A DNA stretch of 64,000 bases from Apostichopus japonicus. Lineage: Eukaryota > Echinodermata > Holothuroidea > Aspidochirotida > Stichopodidae. Position 1 is the stretch's first letter. Every line of letters starts with the position of its first letter. A model generated the notes under the pieces. That model searched no databases and was not told the origin of the DNA. It saw nothing but the letters and a program-made list of their open reading frames with translations. A program made the translations under genes and the position numbers. This document shows positions 51,807 to 64,000 of this stretch, piece by piece. Where the stretch lies: assembly GCF_037975245.1 (NCBI RefSeq), contig NC_092570.1:15619001-15683000 (forward strand), given 5' to 3'.

Positions 51807-54800
51807 AACAAAGTGGAAATATATCTATAACAAAAAAGAACTGCTTTCACAGCAGAAGATGTATAAGAAAGAATATTTTTTATGTATTCTGAAATGAAGT
51901 TCTCATTTGACTACTCAAAACTGTATATTACATGCCAACCTTACGCATTACCAGTAGAACCCCAGTGACAAGTCTTACGCGGTACAGGTAGGACCCTTGC
52001 AATGTCATCTGTGAATTAATCAGGTCAGACATCCGGAGTGTATGCATGCTAAGTGCTACAATACTGCTCTTATTTACCTTTAGGGAAAGATTCCATACTG
52101 TAGGTTTGACTCAAGTATAGCCATGATGATGATGATGATGTAGCTGATTTTGCTCTATCCTTCAGCTATGTGATTTCATTGATGACTTGACCGGATTCCG
52201 CCAAAAATAGAAAGAATGACTGTATACTTGTAAAGGTCGGTAGTCAATCTGATCGAAACAAGGACCAAGTTCCCTTACTTCGCAGATGCATTGAATTGAC
52301 CAGTATTATTCTGTTAAATGGGTGGAGCAATCCACTAAAAGTGTCTCAAAATTTTGAAATTGACATTTCCTTGTATCACCATGGCAATTTTGGCTGTTTT
52401 TGGTTAGGGTCAGCTTGTCAGTTAATATTGCAAGTGAAATCGTGGTTACAATACGACTAACAAACATAGCAACTACAGTGTCTATTTGTGTAGCTAAATA
52501 CTGTATGTATCAAACAGTAAGCGAACTTGGGACGCGCAAAGTTACGGTTCACCCCCATACTAGGCTTGTCTACTTATATAACTAGCCTAAGCGTTATGAT
52601 AGGCTCGTAGTCAGGCCTTGAAAAAAGCTAAACCTTTAAACTAAACTAAACAAGTCTCCTTTTTAGCCAGTTTCCATCACAGGTGCTGCCAATGTATTCC
52701 ACACAGTATTTATAAATATTGTATATATATATAGTAAATGCATAGCCTACTGTGAGAGCTAGAATCTGTCTGCAATGTTCACATTTGGCAAAGTGTTGAC
52801 AGCAAAGTACAAGCTTGTTTTGCAGTTACTGCTATGTAAAATCTGGTCTTGAACGAACATTGATTGTTGATGACATAGTATAGAACAAGAATGCTGGTAG
52901 GCCTACACCATGTTTGAACGATTAGTAAGAAAACGAACTACTGCTTTAAACCTCTCATTGCCAAGACACCATCTGTGATAATCCTTATGCACTGCAATGC
53001 TCACAGTGTGGCATTTCTGATGTTAGAACTCATTTACGCCGAAAATTCATGCTCTAAATTTTTGTTCATGCTAGGGTGAGCCCAAGTTCTTGCCTTTTCA
53101 TTAGATATATAAATACCGTGTGGGAGGTGGTGCAGGTGAGTGCATTTGTAACGTGCATGTACTTCAGCATTTGGACTGCGTAGGTATCTAAAAGACGTGG
53201 TCATTTATCCTCAGGCACAAAATGAACAATGGCATAGAACTGGAGAATTTATGTTTGTAAATATTGCTTACTACAAGTATAACTGAAAGTAATACATCTC
53301 TCTGCTCCAATTAAGCCATACTGTATACTGCCAAATTGTTTAATCAGTTTGATTAGAATTGAAAGTTGAGAAACGTATATAAATATTATATATCTATAAG
53401 CAAAAATGAAAATAAAAGAGGAAACGTTAGGTCTGTTGTATTCATTCATGAGAAAAATTGACTTCTATAAGTGGCTGCAATTTCAACTTTTTTGAAAGGA
53501 TACCTTCAGTTATTACCACCGTCTTTTTCTCACAGGGATCTCGATGGGCAAATACAATATTTGCATGTAGGTCTGCCTCCTCATTGTTGTAAAGTTTTGG
53601 CTCTTTAACTATCATAAAAAGTACAGGTTCATTAAATTGTGTAATTAATACGGTTTGAATAATGTTGCGATAAGTTAAGTACTGTACTTTGAAGTGCCTT
53701 GAGTGAAATTTTTGGAAACCAAAATGTAAAATAAAACAAGACTCGGTTGTGATTTCGGGCACAGGTAAAATAAAACCAGACAATGCCAGACAGAGTTTCA
53801 TTGTTCATACCAAACATTTTTATGATGCAATTATACCGCTGTTTGGATGCGAGTCAAACCTAACCCTGTGTAACTCAAATGCATCTTGATTGAAAACGTT
53901 CTACCAAAAGTGCCAAATAATTGTGAAGGGAGGATTTGATTCTAATCATATCAGCTTGTAACACTAAAACAGGGCTATTATAGTGACCTACAGTAAGCAT
54001 GGAATATTCAGTTTCCGACTTGTGAAAATCTGTGAAATTGTCTTCAGGTACAATAGGGCATTTCAGCAAGTTCATATTTTTGAGCAGCCTTATTCATTTG
54101 CCACCTGGTGACACCCACACTGGCATTTGAGGATCTGTATGTGTATTGTGTGTTCAAGCATACACATGACTATTACAGTATATATATATATAGAGTCATT
54201 CATAAACAACAAGGAAACAATATTTAGTTTTGCCTTAAGGTTCTAAGTAAATTTGTGTATGGTATTGCAAAAGATTGTCAGTTCTATACTTTAGTGTGGA
54301 AAGCAGACAATGAATTTTTATGATACTACTTGATTTTGCATGTAACAGGAAGGTACAGAAATACTAATAGTTAGTGGAAAAAAAAACATTTCCTTGTATC
54401 ATGTGACAGTCTTGTGGTCTTGATCGTTGTGAAAATTTGTTTAAAGTCTGGGTTACAGTTGAAGACAATTTGCAGACTAAGAAGAAGGCCTGTGCAAATG
54501 CTTCAAAAACACAACTTTAACCTACAAGTACAGGTAGTTTCTTCATTATCTCGTCATTTTTCTTGAAGAATTTATCACAAAAGGAAGTTCAGAATGATTT
54601 GAAATGATTGAATATTGCAAAGTCTGGACAATACCTTCAAAGGTTAGTCAAATATATATATTCCATAGCTTTCATTTTTGAATGGTTTCCTGCTTATGTA
54701 GCCTTTCCTTTAGTATTTTACATGAAACAAAAAATGTCCTTTGGATGTCCAACATTTCCTGGATGGCTATTTTATCTTAGCAAAGACCAGTACTGGGAAA

Positions 54801-57800
54801 TTATTTAGTGATTTAAGTATCGTGTGTACAGTATTGCAGGCTCTGACCTTTTTTGTCCCTTGTAAAAACATTGTGGTTCCTGTGTGGCAAAAAGCAAACA
54901 ATGCACCATCTTTACACTTTTATGGTAATTTCCCATCTTAGCATGCAGTAGATCTAGCATTTTTCACTGTGATAATACCATATGGTATCGGTTTTTCGTG
55001 TACACTGATAAACTATGTTATTCTGTTCGGATGCATTTTTTCATGGATAATGTCCTTTCATGACTCGAGAAAACGTTTCAGAGTGTGTACTCTACACTGC
55101 AGTGTGGATACTGTATGTAGCTAACATACAAGTTTCTAAAGATCTAACCTTGAACCCATGCTTTTCCTGATTTCTTTTAGGCGTTGCATTCAATTCCACC
55201 ACAGGTGCTGGTCGGAAACATTTACATACTGTACATGTCACATGGCTCTCCTAACTGGTCCCCTGATCATTGTCCATTGTGTGTTTACCTGTAGTGTAAA
55301 TTGTGATGTTTATATGGCACTGTACAGTTCTTCAAAGGTCATTAAGTATTAGGTCCCGTCTACATATATTCTAACACTTCAGGGCCCAAAAAAAAAGAAA
55401 AAACTGCTTCTCTGGAGCTACTGTAGTATTTCAAAGTATCCAAATTTGTTGAGGCTGGTAAAAGTCATAAAGATCATTAAAGGATGACTTATGGCAGGAA
55501 ATTAATTTAGATATTTGCTTTAGACCATTAAATAGCACTGCTATCATAATCAGTACATGTTGTATTTTAATACCTTTATTTTATGTGTTGGACGAATGTA
55601 ACCGTAATATTAATCACCGGCTTTTGAGATCGGCGTCATAGTCTTCCCCCACCTTGAAATCCGCAGTCCCCTCCCAAGTTTGGAAGGTCGGTAAGAGTAA
55701 CTCCATAGTTTATCCGAAAAGGAAAGGGTGCTGTTTGAGGAGCAACCATGGTCTAGTTTCTTCAGTATCATTTCATCTTAAAACCTAGTCTTGGGTACCG
55801 TGACACTGTTGCCATGAGCTCTTGTACAGTACCATTAGAACAGCATGCTACTGTGAAACATGTAAAACAAGGCCTGAATAGTTCCTTTCCATAGTAGGTA
55901 TACCAAGAATGATGTGCCAGCTAGCAGGCTTGTAAGAGGAAGAAGTTCAAAAAAGATTTTGATCGGTGGTGGCTAAATAGTTTCTGTTTTCTGAGAAAAT
56001 ATGAGCAATACTTGTCCTTTCCTCAAAATGTTTCTCAGTTGTGTGTTTTTTACATTATATTCGGCAAAGCTGGCAGAGTGTTCCTTCCTGTGGTTTTAGT
56101 GCTTAATTTGTCAAGTCAGGTGATTGTTGCTGGTAAAAATTATGTTTATCTTGGGTGTTTCATTTTAAAGATGTACTGTACATGATGGGCTAGATTCCAG
56201 TATTAAAGGCAGCACAAATATGTATTTTCAATAAATAACTAAGTAGGAAATAATTTAGTGTTCAAATTTTGTATCATGGCGGTTCAGAACGAATTTAATT
56301 TTTCTCAAGATACTATAGTTCCATTGTAAGGATCCCCCTACCCCCCCCCCATCTGACTTGTATAGCAATTTGATCATTTTGCATCTACAGTAGCAGTTTG
56401 GGATGTGTAAGTGATACTGGATAAATTAAACTAATTAAACAAATGATGTAAGTTCATTACTAAAATATATTGTATGCTCCATGAATATTTGATGCTTATC
56501 GATTAAAGTAGAACAATGTAAAATGAGACATCACATGTTGTTTTGAAGGTTATTCTTTGTTTACTGTCCTTGGGAGTAGGGAGGGAGAGAGATTGGGGGG
56601 GGGGAGGTTCCTGTCTGTATTGGGTCAGTAGGAAGATAAGCAACAATGGCAACAGAACGATATCCTCCAATTTCCATACTTTGTGTGCAGTATAGACTGA
56701 TTGAAATGTACTGTACCTATGTACGGTATATATGTGAACAGTGCCTAGCTTGCATACCTACAGTGTAAGCATCCATGTGTACAGTGCATTGAAGTGTACA
56801 CTTTACAGGTATTAACTACTGTTGTACAGTATCTATCTATATATATACATACAGTATAATGCTATGTACCTCGTTCATTGCTACTGTTTGTCCAACCCAA
56901 GAAATCTCAACTGCATATATACTAGTGTATACATATATTCAAAGTACACAGTCATACCCTGCAAAAGAGCTATTACTCAGAGTGCTTTGTAGCCCTTAAC
57001 CAAATTCCATGTCTACCCTGGTTTAGGAAGATAAAAGCCATGAACTTTGGAAGTTAAACGTATTATTTCTAGTTGGTGTCCATGTATAACTGTTTTTACT
57101 GTTGTGGGTAGAAGTGCCATGACTGCTTGGTTTAACTGCCCGGTGTCTGTGTTCCTTGTTTAATAGACCCAGCCTTGTAGTTTCTTCAGTATTAAAGGAG
57201 GTTAATGGATATCATGTAAAGTAGATACAGACTGTCAACGGTTACTTTATTTCCTCGTTCTTTATTTCTTTTCTTAATGACAGTTTCAAAACCGATAAAT
57301 ACCAGATTATAATCAAATAAAAAAGGAAGATTAAGAAGAAGTCTTGATAATATATATATATATCAAATTAGTCTTGGGATGATGTTTTCTTGTGCGAAAT
57401 ATTTGTAGCAGTTCCAGCTGTTTACAACTCCCGATCCCTGACATGTACAGTATATCAGGACTATGAAATAAACAGAAGGATCGAGTCTAAGTTGTACATT
57501 GCTTAAATGTGAAAGGCATTGAATTTTACATGACATGGTTCTCTCGAAGGGATGGAAAGGATTCCATTTTTTTTTTGGAGTGGGGGGGGGGGAACATTTG
57601 AACATTAAATCCCCTTTTTGTTGGAATTTGAATTAATGACATTATTATTATATTTTAAAGAGCTCTCTGTGTGAACCGTAGGGCTATAACTAATTTACCT
57701 TCCAGTCATAGTGTGTGCATACAGTGTAGTACCTATCATCCGTAATTTAACCTGTGGTGATTACCTTGATTGTGTAACAGTGTTGTACTTAAAAAAGATC

Positions 57801-58949
57801 TGTGATTGTATTAGGTATGACAATGATATGAAACTGATTCTTTTCTTCTGTGTAGAATTACTTTAGTTTTTGTCAATTGTCATGCAATGAAATGAAAATA
57901 TGCTGGTCTAGATAATTTAAATGTTGTTTGTCATTACAATCATTCTTTGCTATGACTAGGCTTCTGGTACTTTTCGGGAATTAACCAGTTCTTACAGCGA
58001 GAGCAATTTAGTGAACTTCACTTCAATGTAATATTGGGTGATATTGCCCAGATATCAACTTATGTGCTAGATAGATGACTCTTGTGTTCATAACCAAATG
58101 ATGTTTTGTCAAGCCCTCTTGCTTTAATCTTCACAGGACTTCTTGATTTATTATGTACAAACTACAAACATACAATACAGTAGCTATGGTGTACTATGCT
58201 GAGTAAAATATGAGGATAAATTAAAAATAAGATATCTGTCTCTCCAGCACTTGTACTGTAGTGTGTGTAAACAAGTCATAACAACTGCAAATCCACGAGT
58301 GGAGAACCTTTGTTATGAAAATAAGTACCATTATAATTTCAAAAATATTCAGACTGCCTTTACGAATACAGAAAACCTGAAGTACCTGTTTACGAGTGAA
58401 AAATGTTTCAATCGACCTGTGCGAGTAAACTCGTTTATTATCTTGTCTAAGTGTCTGCACATTGCCAAATGCTTCACCTTCAAGCACTTTATATTTTTGA
58501 TGAACGTTTGCAACGGTTACCTCTGTGACGATACTACTTTGTGTTGTGCAGATTGCAGAAGGGTACCGTTCATCAAAGGTTGCCTAGAGCCAGATAAGTT
58601 TATTTTTCTTAAAATGAAACCGATAGAAAATTTTTGTTTGAACTGTTACTATTTTAAAGAAATACAGTATTCTGTCCTTTTCCAAACACAAATTGACATT
58701 TGTGTATGCTCAGCCATTGAGCGCCAAAAGTCTCCCATCTCGTATTGAATTTTCACGAGAGCATGCTACAAAGAGCAATATGGATGTGAATGGAAGAGAG
58801 TGATAGGCACTGAAGGGAAATTTAGGAAGTGGTGAGTGGGAATTGTGGGGGAGGGGGGGGGGGAGGTCACTACCATCCAAAATTGCAGCCCTCAGAATGA
58901 AAATGCCACTTTAAACCTTTTTTTCTTTTTTCTTTCTCATTGTTTGCAG
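51807..58949 (+). other. AT-rich stretch with no recognised gene
   Basis: About 7 kb, poor in transposon signatures, with many TACAGT/ACTGTA words and short TA runs (52720, 54180, 57350). A 165-codon open frame at 58251-58748 is Cys- and Phe-rich but resembles nothing known. May contain untranslated exons or regulatory DNA of the downstream ligase gene. Confidence 0.5.
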
Positions 58950-59046
58950 GTCTGAAGACTTATTTTTTTACTGCCATAGTTAACAGATGTCCGCAAACAT
59001 CCGGTTGACCTCTATGCTCCGTTGTCGGTTTCACTGAAAGTCAAAG
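58950..59046 (+). other. Probable 5' UTR part of RNF13-like coding exon 1
   Basis: Preceded by a strong acceptor (TTTCTCATTGTTTGCAG, ending 58949), so the exon with the start codon is probably spliced to an upstream non-coding exon that was not identified. Confidence 0.55.
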
Positions 59047-59142
59047 ATGGCCCTTGTAACTTTCACCTGGGCTGTTCATGTCCTGTACTCTTGCCTGCTA
59101 TTCGTATTGGTTCTTGTCTCAGTATCTGCAGATGTCATTGTG
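59047..59142 (+). CDS. RNF13/RNF167-like E3 ligase, coding exon 1 (signal peptide)
   Basis: ATG at 59047. Encodes MALVTFTWAVHVLYSC and a hydrophobic run ending VSVSADVIV, a signal peptide placed as in RNF13-family proteins (which continue EADILAY). 96 bp, phase 0, donor GTAAGT. The protein family is a membrane-anchored, endolysosomal PA-domain plus RING-H2 ubiquitin ligase; the RING is outside the window, so the identification rests on this and the next two exons. Confidence 0.8.
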
Positions 59143-60658
59143 GTAAGTTGATATATAAACAGTGGGGATAATTAACAATCCATTAGGGTAGATTGTATTT
59201 ACTACTCCAAACTTATAGTGTCATAAGCTCTAAAAAAAAATCGGGTTTATTTTTCAAATGATAGAGAGAAGTTGACAAATGTTGAATGTTTTTCATATGA
59301 TTTTTGCATTTGATTAATGCTAAAACAAAACCATAACAACTTGTCTGGGCGACAATTTTTTCTCGAGTCAAACAGAACCACCAAAATACTTGCTTACCTA
59401 ACATTCCTCTGATGAAATCATAAAAGGATATTTCGTTATCTTGAATATGATCAGTTGCAATCTTGTCTCCGGTTCTGCTCTGAAATGTTGGTAAAAATGT
59501 CGAAAAAATGCAAAAAACTGTTTTAAAAGCACTCTTACCTAAACGTGTGGTTGCATTTTACAACCACGGATACCACCAACATGTGACCAATTTATTACAA
59601 GTTATGTAGATTTTAGAGTGCATATGAGGACAGGTAAGTGTATCATGGGTTCGTAAATACCAAAACTAGACAAGCTTTTGGGGTTTCCATTTTATGCAGA
59701 CAATAATCCAGAGTTTGTTGTACTGTATTTTTTTTTCTAACCCAGAGACAATGCAATTCCCATGGCTGTTACCCCATAAAGAGAAAAACCCCCTAAAACT
59801 AGCCATTTTCAATGTACTTACAGCTCCTGTAAAAGCATCCTTGAAGTCTCTCGACTAAGTGTTCAATAAATTCTTTTGAAGAGTGGTGGGCATGCAGTCT
59901 ATAGAATCATTTGGCCGGCTTGGACATTAAATAAACGATACATCATAACTAGATAACGACATGTCGTAATTATTTTTACAAAGTCACTTAATATTTATGA
60001 CATGAAAATTCATTAAAACCCAGAGAGGTTCTCAAATTAAATCGTAAAATTAATGATGTAGCGTTTGTTTCTGTAATCTTGATGTTCATGGGTAGGCTAT
60101 AAATCTTGGGTTGTTAATACTTCCATTGCGTCGTAAAATGACAGGTTTATCGTTGTTCCACACCTCAGTCTCAGATCAACAACTTTTAGGTCACATTCTA
60201 AATAGCCCAATCACATCTTGTTTAAGTCATGAATGTGTTGGCCTCTGTAAAAGGATGTCTCATTCCTTGATTTCTAACGTCAGGTTGCCTATATAATATG
60301 TGACGATCTTTAGAATATAAATTAACAACAGATATTTGAAATATTTCAATCAAGCAGAAATAAATATCGTCTTATTCATTGATTGTGGGGTTAAAAGTCT
60401 ATTCTAATATTTTGTTGTAATTGTAGTAACATCATGTGGGAACTATTTGACTTCATGTCATTAACACAAACTTGCAGCGTGTCCTGATTTAATCAAGATA
60501 CAATGTAATTCCGCACCCTTCCAAACTTGGTAGAGGTTAACAACATATCGTGAAACAATTGTGCAACATTCTGAGCTGGAAAATGATCTCAAAACTAGAG
60601 ATTGTATGAAGCTAAAGATAGGCCTACCGCTTGACTCTATACACGTTTCCTTTTGCAG
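59143..60658 (+). other. Intron 1 of the RNF13-like gene
   Basis: AT-rich, no repeat or gene recognised. Confidence 0.55.
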
Positions 60659-60742
60659 ATTTTAGACAACAAGACCGTGGTGGAGGAATTTGCCTCCATG
60701 CCTTCGACGTTCGGATACCCAATTCCTCAAGATGGTATAAGT
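60659..60742 (+). CDS. RNF13/RNF167-like exon 2 (start of PA domain)
   Basis: 84 bp, phase 0 to 0, acceptor TTTTGCAG, donor GTGAGT. Encodes ILDNKTVVEEFASMPSTFGY then PIPQDGIS, aligning with the F-DLPARFG-LP-EG-start of the RNF13 protease-associated domain. Confidence 0.82.
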
Positions 60743-61739
60743 GTGAGTAAATGTTTTTGTTTTAAAGCTAGAATAAACACAGAGGAATGATTACCCCGTG
60801 TCACATCGCAAACTGCATTGAAAAAATGGGGCAGTATGCTATATACATAGATGCCTGTTCAAAGATTTTTACCCATTTTTTTTTTTTGACAGGAACCTTA
60901 GTATTGTGTAAAGAGACAAAATACAGGGTCCTCAAAAATGTAGCACTAAATTTATTCCCTGAAACGTCATCAGTATTGCCGACGACCATGTACAAAAACA
61001 AATAGATAACTAAAATGTTTTAAATGTTGCCCAGTTAAATATATAAAATTTATTTATCAAATTGAACAATCGCCAACATCTGTGAAAAATGTTGTGAAGT
61101 CACAACCTCTGGGAAACATTTTTTTTTTAAATTTTCAACACCTTTAAAGAAGTTTTCTAGCATGCTATAAAAATATGTAAAGTCAGCACTAATGCCCACC
61201 CCCCCCACTCCCCACCCCTTCCACATTTGAAAATCCAATTGTCAATATGAGGACGGAATAAACTCTCATACTATTCATACCAGGGTTCAACTAGCAGCTT
61301 TGGACAATCAATTGGCATAAACAGATTGAAGCCTTTCGTGGCTGCGCAATGTAAAACTCATCTTGAGGAGAAAGGTATTTCTACACTGTCAGTTGAAATC
61401 CCCATCCCCTCACTCAAGAGATGGTTAATTGATTGTAACCTATTTTTGACTGACTATGCTCTCTCTCTTACTCGAGGAAGTCGATCACAGCTGGTGGTCT
61501 GTGTTATTATCTGGGCAAGATGTATCTTGAGAAGCTTTACTAAAGGCTGAATAATCTTCTCATCCATTCTATCCTTGAAACATATTACATTTGGAATGGT
61601 TTTGCTTGGCTCTCATTGTTTTTGTAAGTTACAATTTCATCAGGATGAAATGCTTTCGAAGAAATTTCGTTCCACTCTAATGGATAAATGATTGCAATAT
61701 GGTAAAGTAATACGAAGCCAATTTGCCTCCTTCTGGACA
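60743..61739 (+). other. Intron 2 of the RNF13-like gene, left part
   Basis: AT-rich with a C tract at 61198-61220. GGATAAATGATTGC at 61680-61693 echoes the flank of the minisatellite that follows. Confidence 0.5.
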
Positions 61740-61744
61740 CTTTT

Positions 61745-62240
61745 ATAGCAACTTGTCCATTTTGCATAGCAATTTGCCCATTTTGCATAGCAATTTGCCC
61801 ATTTTGCATAGCAATTTGCCCATTTTACATAGCAATTTGCCCATTTGCATAGCAATTTGCCCATTTTGCATAGCATTTTGCCATTTTGCATAGCAATTTG
61901 CCCATTTTGCATAGCAATTTGCCCATTTTGCATAGCAATTTGCCCATTTTGCATAGCAATTTGCCCATTTTGCATAGCAATGTGCCCATTTGCATAGCAA
62001 TTTGCCCATTTTGCATAGCAGTTTGCATAGCAATTTGCCCATTTTGCATAGCAATTTGCCCATTTGCATAGCAATTTGCATAGCATTTTGTATAGCAATT
62101 TGCCCATTTTACTGTACATAGCAATTTGCCCATTTTACATAGCAACTTGCCAATTTTGCATAGCAATTTGCCCATTTTGCATAGCAGTTTGCCCATTTTG
62201 CATAGCATTTTACTATGCGACAGCGGATAAATGATTCCCT
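61745..62240 (-). repeat. 21-bp minisatellite (TATGCAAAATGGGCAAATTGC), about 22 units
   Basis: Written on the minus strand; units vary in length at a few places. The flank GGGAATCATTTATCCGC (minus strand, about 62222-62241) matches the flank of the array at 19285. Open frames of up to 159 codons here are artefacts of a 21-bp repeat, a multiple of three. Confidence 0.92.
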
Positions 62241-62638
62241 GCATTGCTATCGTTCTATTTATGATTACACAGTGAAGAGTTTTCCAGTATCTGGTTTGAT
62301 ACCAACACTAAAATCTGACGACTCATATTTACATGGCAAGAAATGATGCTATATTGGAAAAAAAATTGCTTTTAGACCCATCTGTCTATTGTGAACATTA
62401 AACTGGACAAAATTTTACTCCTAAGGTTGCAAGGAATGGTACTTTATCTTAACAAGTTTCTGGTAGCATTTAATCTAAAAATCCAGATACTTCTATGGTT
62501 GAATGTCGTTTCATGTCATAAAAATGGCAGAATAGACCAATGTTATATTCTCTGCACGAACCTTGCTTAAAATGGTAGGGATTTGTGTAACATGATTTGA
62601 AATATCCTGTTCAATTCTGTTTCACCTTTTCATTACAG

Positions 62639-62761
62639 GGTTACTTAGCCATCGCTAGTCCTATTACTGCATGCACCTCCATTAAGTCTCCACCTAACGT
62701 GTCCGGAGACCCAAATTTCTTCGCTCTGATTCAGAGAGGCTCCTGTGATTTTGACCTAAAG
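62639..62761 (+). CDS. RNF13/RNF167-like exon 3 (PA domain)
   Basis: 123 bp, phase 0 to 0, acceptor TTCATTACAG, donor GTAAGA. Encodes GYLAIASPITACTSIKSPPN, then FFALIQRGSCDFDLK, matching the PA-domain strand with (L/I)-R-x-C-x-F-x-x-K. Two Cys are placed as in the family. The gene continues past 64000. Confidence 0.88.
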
Positions 62762-64000
62762 GTAAGATGGGGCTACCAGGTGAAAGGTCAGTAATTAATT
62801 GGGGGTCCAAATTTTAGCATGCTAAAATAACTTCAAAAAAAAGCATCAATTTTGTGCGGATATTGCCCACTTCCTTCTCCCTCGGAATCTGCCATTCAGA
62901 AGTGAACTTTGTGTGTTTTTCTGGAAATTATTCTCTAGAATTCAACGGAGTTATGCATACCATTACAGCCTTTATCATCTTATTCAGTGTTGACAGGTTC
63001 CCTACAATCACATTACTATGATGAGGCACTTCTCTTCCACAGGAGTTCGCCATTCTGATGTATAGAATGAGCAAATTGAAGTTTTGTGTAAATTATAAAA
63101 TAGTCAACGGAACACAGGAATGTTTTTGTAAAACAAATAGCATATCATATATTGTGCCAATCACTATCACCTTCGTAGTTAATGCAGAAAATTATTTAGT
63201 GTTCAAATCTTGAAGGATACTGACTTTTTTTTCTCTCTTGGAAAATGCTGTTTCCTTTGTACAAAACCTGCTATAATATCTTTGCACTTGTATATATATC
63301 AATATGTCCATTTTGCTACGTGAAACCGGATAAATGATTCCTTTTAATGAACAGAACAGCCTTGCATGGACATGTGCTTCTTGTCAACACTTTTGTCCCC
63401 AAGATGTCAATTCTAAAATGGAAGGTACACAAAATGAGACCTACCTGGAAATTTGTTTGCTATCACAACATGTATTATATGAACCCGTGCTATACGTCAA
63501 GCGCCCCTAAAGTTAACCTACACCGAAAACACCCTTGATTTGCTACCATATGATCATCAAGTAGGGTTTTAACTGGGTGTACAGTGTTACACCATAGAAC
63601 TCGTACTGCTGACAAAACATTTAGTAGCTTGTGTCCTGTTGACTTGTTTTACAAAAAAGGGCTGTTAATGAGATGCATAGGTTTGAATGTGTTTGTAGTG
63701 GAATGATACTACTGACTTACAAGTTGGAAATGTGCATTGACATTGGACTGTGTGAGATACAAATTTTATATCCATTTAAATCTCAAGAAGGGCATTACAG
63801 ACAAATTTCATACTTCACAAGTGGATACTCCTTACTGAGTTTCAGAGACCTAGATTGTACTTTGGTGGCTGTAGGGTATCAGTTATATCTAAGTTCAGAA
63901 ATGGATAAAATTTGTGACAATAAGTCTGTTCAAGAACTGCAACTGGTAACACGAGTCTCACATCTTTAGTAATGAAGGTTTTATGGTTTCTTGGAAGGTC
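62762..64000 (+). other. Intron 3 of the RNF13-like gene, to window end
   Basis: No further exon recognised; the next family segment (VLNAQ...-like) is not found. Only the solo repeat end at 63304-63345. Confidence 0.5.
63304..63345 (-). repeat. Solo end of the 21-bp minisatellite family
   Basis: On the minus strand: GGAATCATTTATCCGGTTTC followed by ACGTAGCAAAATGGACATA. It is the same flank with at most one degenerate repeat unit. Confidence 0.65.

Noticed and set aside
58251-58748. 165-codon Cys/Phe-rich open frame just upstream of the RNF13-like gene
   Set aside because: No ATG at its start, no recognisable domain, and AT-rich DNA yields such frames by chance. Transcript data would change this.

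Overview
This is animal nuclear DNA: AT-rich, with long introns, GT-AG splice sites, many small transposons, and long G/C, TA and ATAC runs. The family content and mobile elements fit a marine invertebrate deuterostome. An echinoderm, perhaps a sea cucumber, is my best guess, but that is inference and not something the sequence proves.

Layout. (1) 1-29335, + strand: the 3' part of an ABCC4/MRP4-like ATP-binding-cassette exporter gene. Twenty-two constitutive-or-alternative coding positions are resolved base by base and join in one frame to give 1190 residues (about the last nine tenths of the family length). They cover the end of membrane domain 1, nucleotide-binding domain 1, the linker, membrane domain 2, nucleotide-binding domain 2 and an acidic tail. 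One coding position is occupied by two tandem alternative exons (2974-3223 and 5728-5977), both 250 bp with identical phases. Splicing both or neither gives a stop codon, so they must be mutually exclusive. They encode the last two helices of membrane domain 1 and differ at residues that line the substrate pocket in human ABCC4. The introns hold SINE-like, Helentron-like, Penelope-like, LINE and MITE remnants, including a 3-kb element full of AGGTCA nuclear-receptor half-sites. (2) 29336-39048: 3' UTR, then gene-poor DNA with repeats. (3) 39049-40461, + strand: an intron-free coding region for a 470-residue receptor with signal peptide, three Ig-like domains, one membrane helix and a tail with an ITAM-like tyrosine pair. 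(4) 42321-44460, - strand: a broken rhodopsin-class GPCR gene, frameshifted several times and split by a hAT-type MITE that itself contains a second MITE. (5) 44461-58949: repeat-rich intergenic DNA with two further hAT-type elements that have 8-bp target duplications, a 396-bp ATAC array next to a foldback element, and then about 7 kb of plain AT-rich DNA with no recognisable gene. (6) 58950 to the window end, + strand: the first three coding exons of an RNF13/RNF167-like PA-domain membrane E3 ubiquitin ligase; the RING half lies beyond the window.

The genes show no operon-like relation. The observations that deserve most attention are the enforced mutually exclusive exon pair in the transporter, the nuclear-receptor half-site array in its intron, the ITAM-like Ig receptor, and a 21-bp minisatellite family shared between the introns of the two flanking genes.
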